DNA from: Longimicrobiaceae bacterium
GTDB taxonomy: Bacteria; Gemmatimonadota; Gemmatimonadetes; Longimicrobiales; Longimicrobiaceae
DNA: 12,555 bases
Direction of reading: 5' to 3'
NCBI GenBank assembly: GCA_030146875.1
Contig: JASLAX010000013.1
Location: forward strand, 1 to 12,555
In this document: piece by piece, positions 7,240 through 12,555 of the stretch
How positions within the stretch are numbered: position 1 is the stretch's first letter
Layout of the letters: each line of letters opens with the position of its first letter
Translations under genes and position numbers: made by a program
Notes under the pieces: generated by a model
What the model was told of the DNA's origin: nothing
Databases searched by the model: none
The model's input: the letters and a program-made list of their open reading frames with translations, nothing else

Positions 7240-7725
7240 CTACGGCTTCGCGGGGGCGGGGGCTCCCTCCTGGGCGCGCATCTTCTCCATGATCATCTCC
7301 GTGAGCTCCGCGCTGTGGGACTGCACGGCGCGCTGGCCCAGCTCGCCGCCCTCGCGCATGAGCTGCGGCGTGGCGGCGGCCATCTTCTGGCCGGTCGGGG
7401 TGCGGTAGAAGGCGGCGATCTCGCGCAGCTCGGCCTCGGTGAAGTTGCGGGCGTAGATCTCGGCGTACGGCTCCTTCAGCGACTCCCAGCTCATGTAGCG
7501 CCGGAAGAACGTGCGCATCACCTCCTCGTACGGCGCCATCTGCGGGTTCCCCTCGATCTGCATCTTCAGCAGGGCGTCGATGGTGCTCGTCAGGGTCTGC
7601 TCGATGCGCATGGCCTCCAGCGCCTCGACCGCGGCCTGCCGGTGCGAGGGCGTGAACGTCTGCGCGCGGGCCGGGGCTGCGGCGGCCATCGCCAGGAGGA
7701 GCGCCAGGAGGGTTCGGCGGATCAT
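7240..7725 (-). CDS. Secreted DUF2059-family protein
   Basis: The product has 161 residues. A Sec signal peptide covers residues 1-21, with a hydrophobic L/A core and an A-R-A site before Gln22, so the mature protein is periplasmic. The mature part is helical. It contains the conserved DUF2059 core F-T-E-A-E-L-R-E-I-A-A-F-Y followed by T-P-T-G-Q-K (about 95-114) and a preceding F-F-R-R-Y segment, which identify the family. The biochemical role of DUF2059 is not established. It is the last gene of a minus-strand unit: the YhhN-like gene ends 30 bases upstream and no separate promoter is evident in that gap. The ATG at 7725 puts the arginines of the signal peptide (R3, R4) right after the start. 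The family call is confident. Confidence 0.88.
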   Translation of the reverse strand: MIRRTLLALLLAMAAAAPARAQTFTPSHRQAAVEALEAMRIEQTLTSTIDALLKMQIEGNPQMAPYEEVMRTFFRRYMSWESLKEPYAEIYARNFTEAELREIAAFYRTPTGQKMAAATPQLMREGGELGQRAVQSHSAELTEMIMEKMRAQEGAPAPAKP

Positions 7726-7755
7726 GGGGCTCGCTTTCGACGGGGTGGGTGGAGG

Positions 7756-8397
7756 TCAGGCGGAGAGGGCGATGAGCCACTGCGCCGCCCAGTAGGTGGA
7801 GAGCACCACCGCCTGCGCGGCGGGGAAGGGGCGCGCGAAGCGGTCGACGGCCAGCGCGGCGTCGGACACCACGAAGAGCGTGGCGCCGGCGGCGGCGAGC
7901 AGCGGCGCCGTGCCGCCCAGCTCCAGCCACCGCGCCGCGGCCTGCCACGCCATCAGCACGATGGCCCCGCCGTACACGGCCACGGGAGCCTTCAGCTTCC
8001 CCTCCACGCGCGGCAGCAGCACCGCCAGCAGCACGGCGCCCGCGGCCGCGAAGGGGAGCAGGGAGGCGAGGTCCGCGCGGAAGCCGCCGTCGCCCACGAA
8101 GGCGGCGACGTAGCAGAGGTGGGCCAGGAGGAACGACGCCAGCCCCGCCACGAAGCGGTCGCGCGGCAGCATCAGGAGCACGTCGCCGGCCAGGGAGAGG
8201 ACCAGCCCCGCGGCGATCCAGGCGCGGTACCCCGGTCCGGCGGGCGCCGGCGGGAGCAGCGCGGCCGCCAGGACGAGCAGCGTCGCCAGCGGCTTGCACA
8301 GGTAGTGCAGGCGCCGCGAGCCGCGGCGGGCCCCGGCGATGGCCCCGATCGCGGAGGCGGCGGTCAGCACGCCCAGGCCGGCCAGCGCGCCGGTCAC
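7756..8397 (-). CDS. YhhN/TMEM86-family membrane protein (lysoplasmalogenase-like)
   Basis: The product has 213 residues and is almost entirely hydrophobic, with about seven or eight predicted membrane helices. Family landmarks are visible: K-P at 35-36, G-D at 71-72 within L-S-L-A-G-D-V-L-L, a helix with H93 and Y96, S-D at 168-169 and a late D175. TMEM86B and some bacterial relatives cleave the vinyl-ether bond of lysoplasmalogens, so an inner-membrane lipid-hydrolysing role is likely; the activity here is inferred from family only. The GTG start at 8397 is chosen because it overlaps the DinB-like stop codon as GTGA, has GGAG-like purines about 9 bases upstream, and gives the usual family length. 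An upstream extension of the frame would run through most of the DinB-like gene. Translational coupling to that gene is likely. Confidence 0.85.
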   Translation of the reverse strand: MTGALAGLGVLTAASAIGAIAGARRGSRRLHYLCKPLATLLVLAAALLPPAPAGPGYRAWIAAGLVLSLAGDVLLMLPRDRFVAGLASFLLAHLCYVAAFVGDGGFRADLASLLPFAAAGAVLLAVLLPRVEGKLKAPVAVYGGAIVLMAWQAAARWLELGGTAPLLAAAGATLFVVSDAALAVDRFARPFPAAQAVVLSTYWAAQWLIALSA

Positions 8398-8897
8398 GGG
8401 TGCAGGCTCCGCTCGCGAACCTCCTCGGAGGTGAGGCCGTAGAGCGGCGGCGCGGACGCGCCCGCCATGGTCAGCATCATGTGGAGCTGCCCGCGGTGGT
8501 GGGCCTCGTGCTCCAGCATGGCGCGCAGCCACTTCCACACCGGGATGGAGGCGCCCCCCGGCGTGGTCGTCCGCCGGCGCAGGTCGGCCGGCGTCAGCGC
8601 GCCCAGGATCTCCAGCGTCCCGGCGTGGGTGGAGTCCAGGTAGGCGAGGACGGCCTCGTACCCGTCCGCCAGCTCGCGGCCGTGGCCGGGGTAGCGCGAC
8701 GGCCGGCCGCACGCGTTCTCCGCGAACATCCAGCGCTCGATGGCGCCCAGGTGCCGCAGCAGGTCGCCGAAGGTGAAGGCGCCCGGGCGGTACGACCACT
8801 CGATCCGCTCCGCGGGCACGCGGCGGGCGGCGCGCACGGTGCGCGCGCGGAAGCCGCCGTAGTACTCCAGGAACGGCTCGATCGCCGTGATCTCCAT
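8394..8897 (-). CDS. DinB/YfiT-family putative metal-dependent protein
   Basis: The product has 167 residues with the four-helix-bundle pattern of the DinB superfamily. The probable metal-binding histidines are H49 (in L-L-R-H-L) and the pair H130 and H134 in E-H-E-A-H-H-R-G-Q, the family's most typical motif. A tryptophan-rich segment (W121, W123) precedes it. Members of this superfamily include thiol-dependent transferases and many uncharacterised proteins; the substrate cannot be told. The ATG at 8897 is chosen because the longer open frame starts at 8987, inside the -35 box of a convincing promoter (8960-8987), and its extra N-terminus is arginine- and proline-rich, unlike the family. It is the first gene of the unit that continues with the YhhN-like and DUF2059 genes. 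No Shine-Dalgarno is visible in its C-rich leader. Confidence 0.87.
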   Translation of the reverse strand: MEITAIEPFLEYYGGFRARTVRAARRVPAERIEWSYRPGAFTFGDLLRHLGAIERWMFAENACGRPSRYPGHGRELADGYEAVLAYLDSTHAGTLEILGALTPADLRRRTTTPGGASIPVWKWLRAMLEHEAHHRGQLHMMLTMAGASAPPLYGLTSEEVRERSLHP

Positions 8898-8959
8898 GCC
8901 GCGGGCGGGGCGGTGGGGGCCGTCGAGGGCGAGGGCGCGGCGGGGGACGCCACCCGGAA

Positions 8960-8987
8960 AATGTAGCGGCTCCGGCGGGCGGGGCAA
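8960..8987 (-). promoter_or_regulatory. Promoter candidate for the DinB-YhhN-DUF2059 unit
   Basis: On the minus strand TTGCCC (8982-8987) is followed after 16 bp by TACATT (8960-8965). The predicted start of transcription near 8953 gives a leader of about 55 bases before the ATG at 8897. The elements match those of the RCC1 and endonuclease V promoters in this window. Confidence 0.6.
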
Positions 8988-9032
8988 GCCGCGCGGCCCG
9001 CGTCTACGGGAGGGGGCGAAGGGAGCGCGGCG

Positions 9033-9059
9033 GGGGGCGCGGCGCGTGGCCGCGCCCCC
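9033..9059 (-). terminator. Hairpin downstream of the AraC-type regulator gene
   Basis: A perfect 11-bp inverted repeat (9033-9043 with 9049-9059) encloses a 5-base loop. It lies 7 bases beyond the stop codon of the regulator gene (9067-9069). The stem is all G and C, with no T-tract after it. Position and strength suggest a transcription terminator that separates this gene from the downstream DinB-like promoter. Confidence 0.6.
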
Positions 9060-9066
9060 GCGGGGA

Positions 9067-9915
9067 TCAGACCACGCAGATCCGGCGCTCGCGGGGAGCG
9101 GCGCGGCGGCTCTCGCGGCCCTGCTCGCGCAGCGCGTGCAGCTCGCGCGTGAAGGCGCGGGAAGCCACGGAGAGGGCGCCCTCCTCGCGCAGCGCCTGCG
9201 GCTCCTCGCCCACCAGGTTGCGGATGGCGCGGCGCAGCGGCATGTCCGCCGCGTATCCGCAGGAGCGGGCGGCGGAGGAGAGGGTGTGGCCGGGGTCGTC
9301 CAGCAGGTCGCACGCCAGCAGCACGCGGATCCACGCCAGCAGGCGGCGCGGCGGCGGCAGGTCGGCGCGCTCGCACCAGCGCAGCAGCGTGCGCTCCTTC
9401 AGCTCCAGCGCCGCGGCCAGCTCCGGCGCCTGCCCGCCGCGCACCACCGTCTCCGCCGCCGCCGTGAGCAGCGTGCGCGCGCGGCCCGAGAACGCGCGCG
9501 AGAGCGAGGGGCGCAGCACGCGCTCGATGGGGCGGGCCTGCACCGCGCGCAGCCGGCGGCCCAGCGCCGCCCGCGTGTCCTCGCGCCCGATGCAGATCAG
9601 CTCCGCGATCCCCCACTGGCCCAGCGTGCGCAGGTCGCCGTAGTGCACCGGCTCGAAGCGGTGCGCGGCCACCACCGTGGCGGAGCGGAAGTCGCGCAGG
9701 ATGTCGCGCAGCGCGGTGCACAGCTCGCCGTCGCCCTCGGCGTACGGGTCCACCACCGCCACGCTGCCCGGGGGGGCCGTGCGGAGCGCGGCGCGCAGCG
9801 CGTCCCAACCGGGGATGGGCCGCAGCACGTGAGGGGCGGATACGACCGGCCGCAGTCGGTCGCGGAAGGCGCGGTCCGGGTGCAGGAGCAGGAGCGGACG
9901 AGGTAGGCGCTGCAT
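9067..9915 (-). CDS. AraC-type transcriptional regulator with receiver-like N-terminal domain
   Basis: The product has 282 residues. The N-terminal part (about 6-110) has the alternation of a response-regulator receiver: L-L-L-L-H-P-D with D14, then S-V-A-V-V-D-P with D56 at the usual phospho-acceptor place, then A-T-V-V-A-A. Other receiver landmarks, such as the paired acidic residues after strand 1 and the late lysine, are not obvious, so it may be a degenerate receiver. The C-terminal part holds two helix-turn-helix motifs in AraC style (about 162-182 and 210-235), the second around L-S-S-A-A-R-S-C-G-Y-A. The last 30 residues are arginine-rich. No sensor kinase is adjacent. The ATG at 9915 is preferred because a longer open frame to 10029 would cover the promoter and the palindrome at 9944-9958. 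Targets are unknown; autoregulation is plausible. Confidence 0.8.
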   Translation of the reverse strand: MQRLPRPLLLLHPDRAFRDRLRPVVSAPHVLRPIPGWDALRAALRTAPPGSVAVVDPYAEGDGELCTALRDILRDFRSATVVAAHRFEPVHYGDLRTLGQWGIAELICIGREDTRAALGRRLRAVQARPIERVLRPSLSRAFSGRARTLLTAAAETVVRGGQAPELAAALELKERTLLRWCERADLPPPRRLLAWIRVLLACDLLDDPGHTLSSAARSCGYAADMPLRRAIRNLVGEEPQALREEGALSVASRAFTRELHALREQGRESRRAAPRERRICVV

Positions 9916-9943
9916 GGTGCCGGCGGTCGGGGTGCACGTTTCA

Positions 9944-9958
9944 GGACACGAAGTGTCC
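9944..9958. promoter_or_regulatory. Operator-like palindrome upstream of the AraC-type gene
   Basis: A perfect inverted repeat, GGACAC and GTGTCC separated by GAA, lies 28 bases upstream of the regulator's start and just downstream of its predicted transcription start. A protein bound here could block transcription, so it is a candidate site for autoregulation or for another repressor. It could alternatively form a small hairpin in the leader RNA. Confidence 0.45.
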
Positions 9959-9970
9959 AGTGAACGCTGG

Positions 9971-9999
9971 AGAATGGCGCATCGCGCCGCGGGAGTCAA
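9971..9999 (-). promoter_or_regulatory. Promoter candidate for the AraC-type regulator
   Basis: On the minus strand TTGACT (9994-9999), a five-of-six match to the -35 consensus, is followed after 17 bp by CATTCT (9971-9976). The -10 element is weak, which would suit a regulated promoter. An imperfect GC-rich inverted repeat overlaps the -35 region. Confidence 0.5.
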
Positions 10000-10119
10000 G
10001 CTCCCCCGCGGGCCGTGCGCCTTACCCACACCCTTCCTTCCTTACAACCACACCCCAGACACCTCCCGCCGGACCTCTCCCGCGAGCGGCCCGGCCGGAT
10101 GGGACCGCGCGGAAGGGGG

Positions 10120-10488
10120 TCAGCGCTGCTGGGCGAGCCAGGCCAGCGCCGCCTCGCGCGTGTCGAAGAGCTGCAGGTTGCGCTTGGAGAACCAGACGAC
10201 GGCCTGGTACACCACCTTCTGCAGTCCGCGCACGCCCACCACGGCGCTCGCCTTCACGTACGGGGTGTTGTGCGCGGCCAGCTGCTTGAGCGCCTGCACC
10301 ACCTCGCTGTCGTAGCGGGCGTCGGTCACGTCGGTCATCACCAGCAGCGACTTCTCGGGGCGCTGCGTGGCCACCACCCGGACGGACTCGGCGATCTCGC
10401 GCTTGGCCTCGGCGGTGTCGCGGATGCCGGCGTAGTCGAAGAGGAGGACCCTGCTTCCCTGGTGCTCGATGAACCGTGTGCGCGACAT
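10120..10488 (-). CDS. Stand-alone STAS/SEC14-like (SpoIIAA-fold) protein
   Basis: The product has 122 residues and no signal peptide or membrane helix, so it should be cytoplasmic. The strand-helix alternation fits a SpoIIAA/STAS-like fold: V-L-L-F-D-Y-A-G at 14-21, S-L-L-V-M-T-D-V-T-D at 47-56, a helix at about 61-70, then K-A-S-A-V-V-G-V with a following helix, and an ending of F-D-T-R-E-A-A-L-A-W-L typical of this group. Classical anti-anti-sigma factors carry a phosphorylatable Ser in a D-S-S-G-type motif; I do not see one here, so a partner-switching role is not supported and function stays open. The ATG at 10488 has GGAG about 8 bases upstream. It is transcribed away from the endonuclease V gene and ends 204 bases before the regulator's start. 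Confidence 0.78.
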   Translation of the reverse strand: MSRTRFIEHQGSRVLLFDYAGIRDTAEAKREIAESVRVVATQRPEKSLLVMTDVTDARYDSEVVQALKQLAAHNTPYVKASAVVGVRGLQKVVYQAVVWFSKRNLQLFDTREAALAWLAQQR

Positions 10489-10556
10489 CCGGGGCTCCGC
10501 GTGGGTTCGGTGGGGCGTATGGAGGGGGAGCCCGCCGGTGGGGCGGGTCGACTCCG

Positions 10557-10585
10557 AAGCTAAGGCCTCCGCGCCGCCGCGCCAG
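10557..10585 (-). promoter_or_regulatory. Weak promoter candidate for the STAS-like gene
   Basis: On the minus strand CTGGCG is followed after 17 bp by TAGCTT (10557-10562). The -10 resembles the TACnTT pattern seen elsewhere in the window but the -35 is poor. The predicted leader would be about 60 bases. It is reported only because nothing better is visible in the divergent gap. Confidence 0.28.
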
Positions 10586-10604
10586 CCTCTCGTGAGCGCC
10601 GGCC

Positions 10605-10633
10605 TTGCCCGCCCCCGTGCCCCGGTCTACCGT
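10605..10633 (+). promoter_or_regulatory. Promoter candidate for endonuclease V gene
   Basis: TTGCCC (10605-10610) is followed after exactly 17 bp by TACCGT (10628-10633). Transcription would begin near 10640, leaving a leader of about 38 bases that is rich in C and has no Shine-Dalgarno before the ATG at 10678. Confidence 0.6.
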
Positions 10634-10677
10634 GACGCCGACGCGCACTCCACCGCCCCCCTCAACCCGGCCTTCCC

Positions 10678-11385
10678 ATGCCCGAGCTCCCCGGCCTCGA
10701 CGACGACCTGCGCCCCGACCGTCCCTGGGACGCGCGGGAGATGCGGGCGGTGCAGCTCCGCCTGCGCGAGCGCCTGGTCCCCCGACCCCCGCCGGGCTTC
10801 GCGCCGCGCACGGTGGCGGGGGCGGACGTGTCCGCCTCTCGCCGGTCGCGGCGCGGCTTCGGCGGCATCGTGGTCCTGGAGGCCGCCACGCTGGGGGAGG
10901 TGGACCGCGCCGTCGCCGAGAGCGAGCTGCAGGTGCCGTACGTTCCCGGCTACTTCTCCTTCCGCGAGCTTCCCGCCCTGGCCCGCGCCTGGGAGGCGCT
11001 GGGGACGCGCCCCGACGCGCTGGTCTTCGACGGGCAGGGCACGGCCCATCCCCGCCGCTTCGGGCTGGCCTGCCACGGCGGCCTGCTCTTCGGGCTGCCC
11101 AGCGTGGGGTGCGCCAAGTCGCTGCTGGTGGGGGAGCACGGCCCGCTCGGCCACGCGCGCGGGTCCACGGCGCCCATCGTGGACCGGGGCGAGACGGTGG
11201 GCGTGGCGCTGCGCACGCGGGACGGGGTGAAGCCCGTCTACGTCTCCCCCGGGCACCTGATGGACGCCGATACGGCGGTGGCCCTGGTGCTCTCGCTCTG
11301 CCCCCGCTTCCGCGAGCCGGAGACCACCCGGCGCGCCCACCGCGCGGTGAACGACGCCCGGGCGCGGGGGGAAGGGGCGGCGTGA
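10678..11385 (+). CDS. nfi: Endonuclease V (deoxyinosine 3' endonuclease)
   Basis: The product has 235 residues, close to the family's usual 220-240. It cuts DNA (and in some members RNA) one bond 3' of deaminated bases such as hypoxanthine, starting alternative excision repair in the cytoplasm. All signatures are present: A-G-A-D-V-S with catalytic D50, Y-V-P-G-Y-F-S-F-R-E with E97, F-D-G-Q-G-T-A-H-P-R-R with D118 and H124, then G-C-A-K-S, and Y-V-S-P-G-H near the end. The spacing E97-D118-H124 equals that of the E. coli enzyme (89-110-116). The residue two after D118 is Gln where E. coli has His; I regard this as ordinary family variation. The ATG at 10678 gives the proper N-terminus and follows a promoter candidate at 10605-10633. 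It stands alone, divergent from the STAS-like gene. Confidence 0.95.
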   Translation: MPELPGLDDDLRPDRPWDAREMRAVQLRLRERLVPRPPPGFAPRTVAGADVSASRRSRRGFGGIVVLEAATLGEVDRAVAESELQVPYVPGYFSFRELPALARAWEALGTRPDALVFDGQGTAHPRRFGLACHGGLLFGLPSVGCAKSLLVGEHGPLGHARGSTAPIVDRGETVGVALRTRDGVKPVYVSPGHLMDADTAVALVLSLCPRFREPETTRRAHRAVNDARARGEGAA

Positions 11386-11400
11386 GCGGGCGCGGAGGGC

Positions 11401-11429
11401 TTTTCCAGGGCGTGCCGCGGCCCTACCTT
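11401..11429 (+). promoter_or_regulatory. Promoter candidate upstream of the ECF sigma factor
   Basis: TTTTCC (11401-11406) is followed after 17 bp by TACCTT (11424-11429). The -10 fits the pattern of this window; the -35 is weaker. The leader to the preferred TTG start would be about 200 bases. I saw no ECF-type GGAAC-like element, so autoregulation by the sigma factor itself is not shown. The rest of 11386-11638 holds no other feature I can support. Confidence 0.4.
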
Positions 11430-11638
11430 TCGGGACCAGAGCCACCATCCGCACCCCTTCCGGTACCGGCGCGCCCCCTACCGGGCGTCCGGGAGACCCT
11501 CCGCTCCTCCGCAGCCGCCCACACGCGCGCGCCCGGTCAGAATCTCCGGCCGCGGTTCGTTCCACCCCCGAAGACGAGCGTGTGGGACCGCGGGTGCGCG
11601 CGACGCCGGCCGATGCAGCGTTTCAGACAGGCGAGCGC

Positions 11639-12136
11639 TTGAACGTCACCCAGCTCTTCCAAGAGCACCACGACGCTCTCTATCGATACCTCGTCCGGCT
11701 CACGGGCGACTCCGACGCGGCGGCGGACGCCGCGCAGGAGGCGTTCGTGAGGCTGGTGGAGCGGCCGCCGCAGGACCGGCACGTCCGGGCCTGGCTGTAC
11801 GCGGTCGCCACCAACGTGGTCCGCGACCACTCCCGGGCGAAGACGCGCTGGCTCACCCTGCTGACGGGCTCGCCGGACCGCGCGCCGATGGCCGACCTGG
11901 CCCCTCGTCCCGACGAGGAGCTCGAGAGCCGGGAGCGGCAGCGGGCGGTGCGGGCGGCTCTGGATAGATTGTCGTGGAAAGAGAGAACCGTGCTCCTGAT
12001 GAGGGAAGAGGGGTTCGCCCACCACGAGATCGCGGAAGCGGTCGGGACGACCACCGGGTCGGTGGGAACGATGGTGGCGCGCGCCCTGAAGAAGCTGTCG
12101 GCCGAGCTGGGCGGCCTTCCGGAGCACCTGCGATGA
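11639..12136 (+). CDS. ECF-family RNA polymerase sigma factor
   Basis: The product has 165 residues from the preferred TTG start. Region 2 spans about 5-70 with L-F-Q-E-H-H-D-A-L-Y-R-Y-L at the front, D-A-A-Q-E-A-F-V-R-L in the middle, and the DNA-melting and -10 recognition part V-R-A-W-L-Y-A-V-A-T-N. A variable linker follows (about 72-103). Region 4 (about 108-155) has an LSWKERTVLLMREEGF stretch and a helix-turn-helix in I-A-E-A-V-G-T-T-T-G-S-V. Such factors redirect RNA polymerase to envelope- or stress-response promoters. The frame is also open from a GTG at 11582 (184 residues), but those extra codons have less G/C in third positions and fall before the usual family start; a weak AGG at 11629-11631 precedes the TTG. 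The stop overlaps the anti-sigma start as ATGA. Confidence 0.9.
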   Translation: MNVTQLFQEHHDALYRYLVRLTGDSDAAADAAQEAFVRLVERPPQDRHVRAWLYAVATNVVRDHSRAKTRWLTLLTGSPDRAPMADLAPRPDEELESRERQRAVRAALDRLSWKERTVLLMREEGFAHHEIAEAVGTTTGSVGTMVARALKKLSAELGGLPEHLR

Positions 12137-12555
12137 GCGGGGGACGCGTGCGCGCCCCGCACCTCTCCGACGCGGAGCTGGTGCGCCACCTGGACCACCA
12201 GCTCGACCGGCAGTCCGCCTCGCGCGTGCGCGCCCACCTGGCCGCGTGCGCCGAGTGCTCCGCCCGCGCCGCGGCGATCTCCGCCGTCTCCTCGCACGTG
12301 GCGGAGAGCCTGGCGGTGCTGCCGGCGGGCTCCCCGCCGGCCGAGGCGCGCGAGCGCGCCCTGGCCGCGATGGAGAAGGCGCGGCGCCGCCGGCGCATCG
12401 TGCCGCTGTCCTGGCGCGAGTCGGGGTGGCTGCGCGCGGCCGCGGTGGCCGTGGTCGCGCTGGGCGCCACCCTGGGCACCAGCACCGGGCGCGCGCTGGT
12501 GGGCTCGGGGATCGAGCGCATCGCCGGGCCGCGTCCCTCGCCGGCCGCGCGCACG
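12133..12555 (+). CDS. Zinc-finger anti-sigma factor (3' partial)
   Basis: The gene runs off the right edge; 141 residues are visible. The N-terminal part (about 10-60) is an anti-sigma domain with the ZAS zinc motif H35-x3-C39-x2-C42 preceded by the usual helix (L-S-D-A-E-L-V-R-H-L-D). A basic stretch (R84-R88) leads into one hydrophobic helix (about 100-118), after which the chain should be periplasmic. The expected role is to hold the partner sigma factor at the inner membrane until a signal releases it. The ATG at 12133 overlaps the sigma stop codon as ATGA, so the two are translationally coupled, which fits a stoichiometric pair. What the periplasmic part senses cannot be seen. Confidence 0.9.
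   Translation, partial: MSGGRVRAPHLSDAELVRHLDHQLDRQSASRVRAHLAACAECSARAAAISAVSSHVAESLAVLPAGSPPAEARERALAAMEKARRRRRIVPLSWRESGWLRAAAVAVVALGATLGTSTGRALVGSGIERIAGPRPSPAART

Noticed and set aside
8594..9937. Minus-strand frame of 447 codons across the regulator and DinB-like genes
   Set aside because: Its sequence is low-complexity P, R and A; both real genes are recognised in other frames.

Overview
The window looks like chromosomal DNA of a very GC-rich Gram-negative bacterium. By eye it is about 70% G+C or more, with almost every third codon position G or C. Sec and lipobox signal peptides, a periplasmic adaptor, FtsX/MacB-type permeases, an AraC-type regulator with a receiver-like N-terminus and cysteine-paired RCC1 lipoproteins together suggest Gemmatimonadota (Longimicrobium-like). 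That placement is inference from gene style, not from a marker gene. I see no tRNA, rRNA, CRISPR array, transposase or phage gene.

Layout. (1) Positions 2-898, plus strand: the 3' part of a secreted class A beta-lactamase-fold serine hydrolase. It is convergent with (2) 961-2436, minus strand, a lipoprotein with an IPT/TIG domain and seven cysteine-paired RCC1 repeats; a perfect hairpin lies between them. (3) Positions 2584-7145, plus strand: a small one-helix membrane protein, then a MacA/HlyD-like adaptor, a MacB/FtsX-type permease, an unrecognised 190-residue protein and a second permease. No ABC ATPase is encoded here, so the nucleotide-binding subunit must come from elsewhere. (4) Positions 7240-8897, minus strand: an apparent operon transcribed DinB-like protein, YhhN-type membrane protein (GTGA overlap), DUF2059 secreted protein. 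(5) Positions 9067-9915, minus strand: a receiver-like/AraC regulator with a palindrome between its promoter and start. (6) Positions 10120-10488, minus strand: a stand-alone STAS/SEC14-like protein, divergent from (7) 10678-11385, plus strand, endonuclease V (nfi). (8) Positions 11639 to the window end, plus strand: an ECF sigma factor overlapping by ATGA a zinc-finger anti-sigma factor that is cut by the window edge.

How the parts work together. The adaptor and two permeases probably form one envelope export or lipid/efflux machine. The sigma/anti-sigma pair is a standard membrane-linked signalling module. The other genes look like housekeeping or envelope functions in short units. Several start regions share one promoter pattern (TTGnCC, 16-17 bp, TACnTT). 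No gap exceeds 300 bases; the longest is 11386-11638, which holds a promoter candidate and the sigma factor leader. The least explained items are the ATPase-less permease cluster with its unknown protein, and the seven-repeat disulfide-type propeller lipoprotein beside a beta-lactamase-fold hydrolase.
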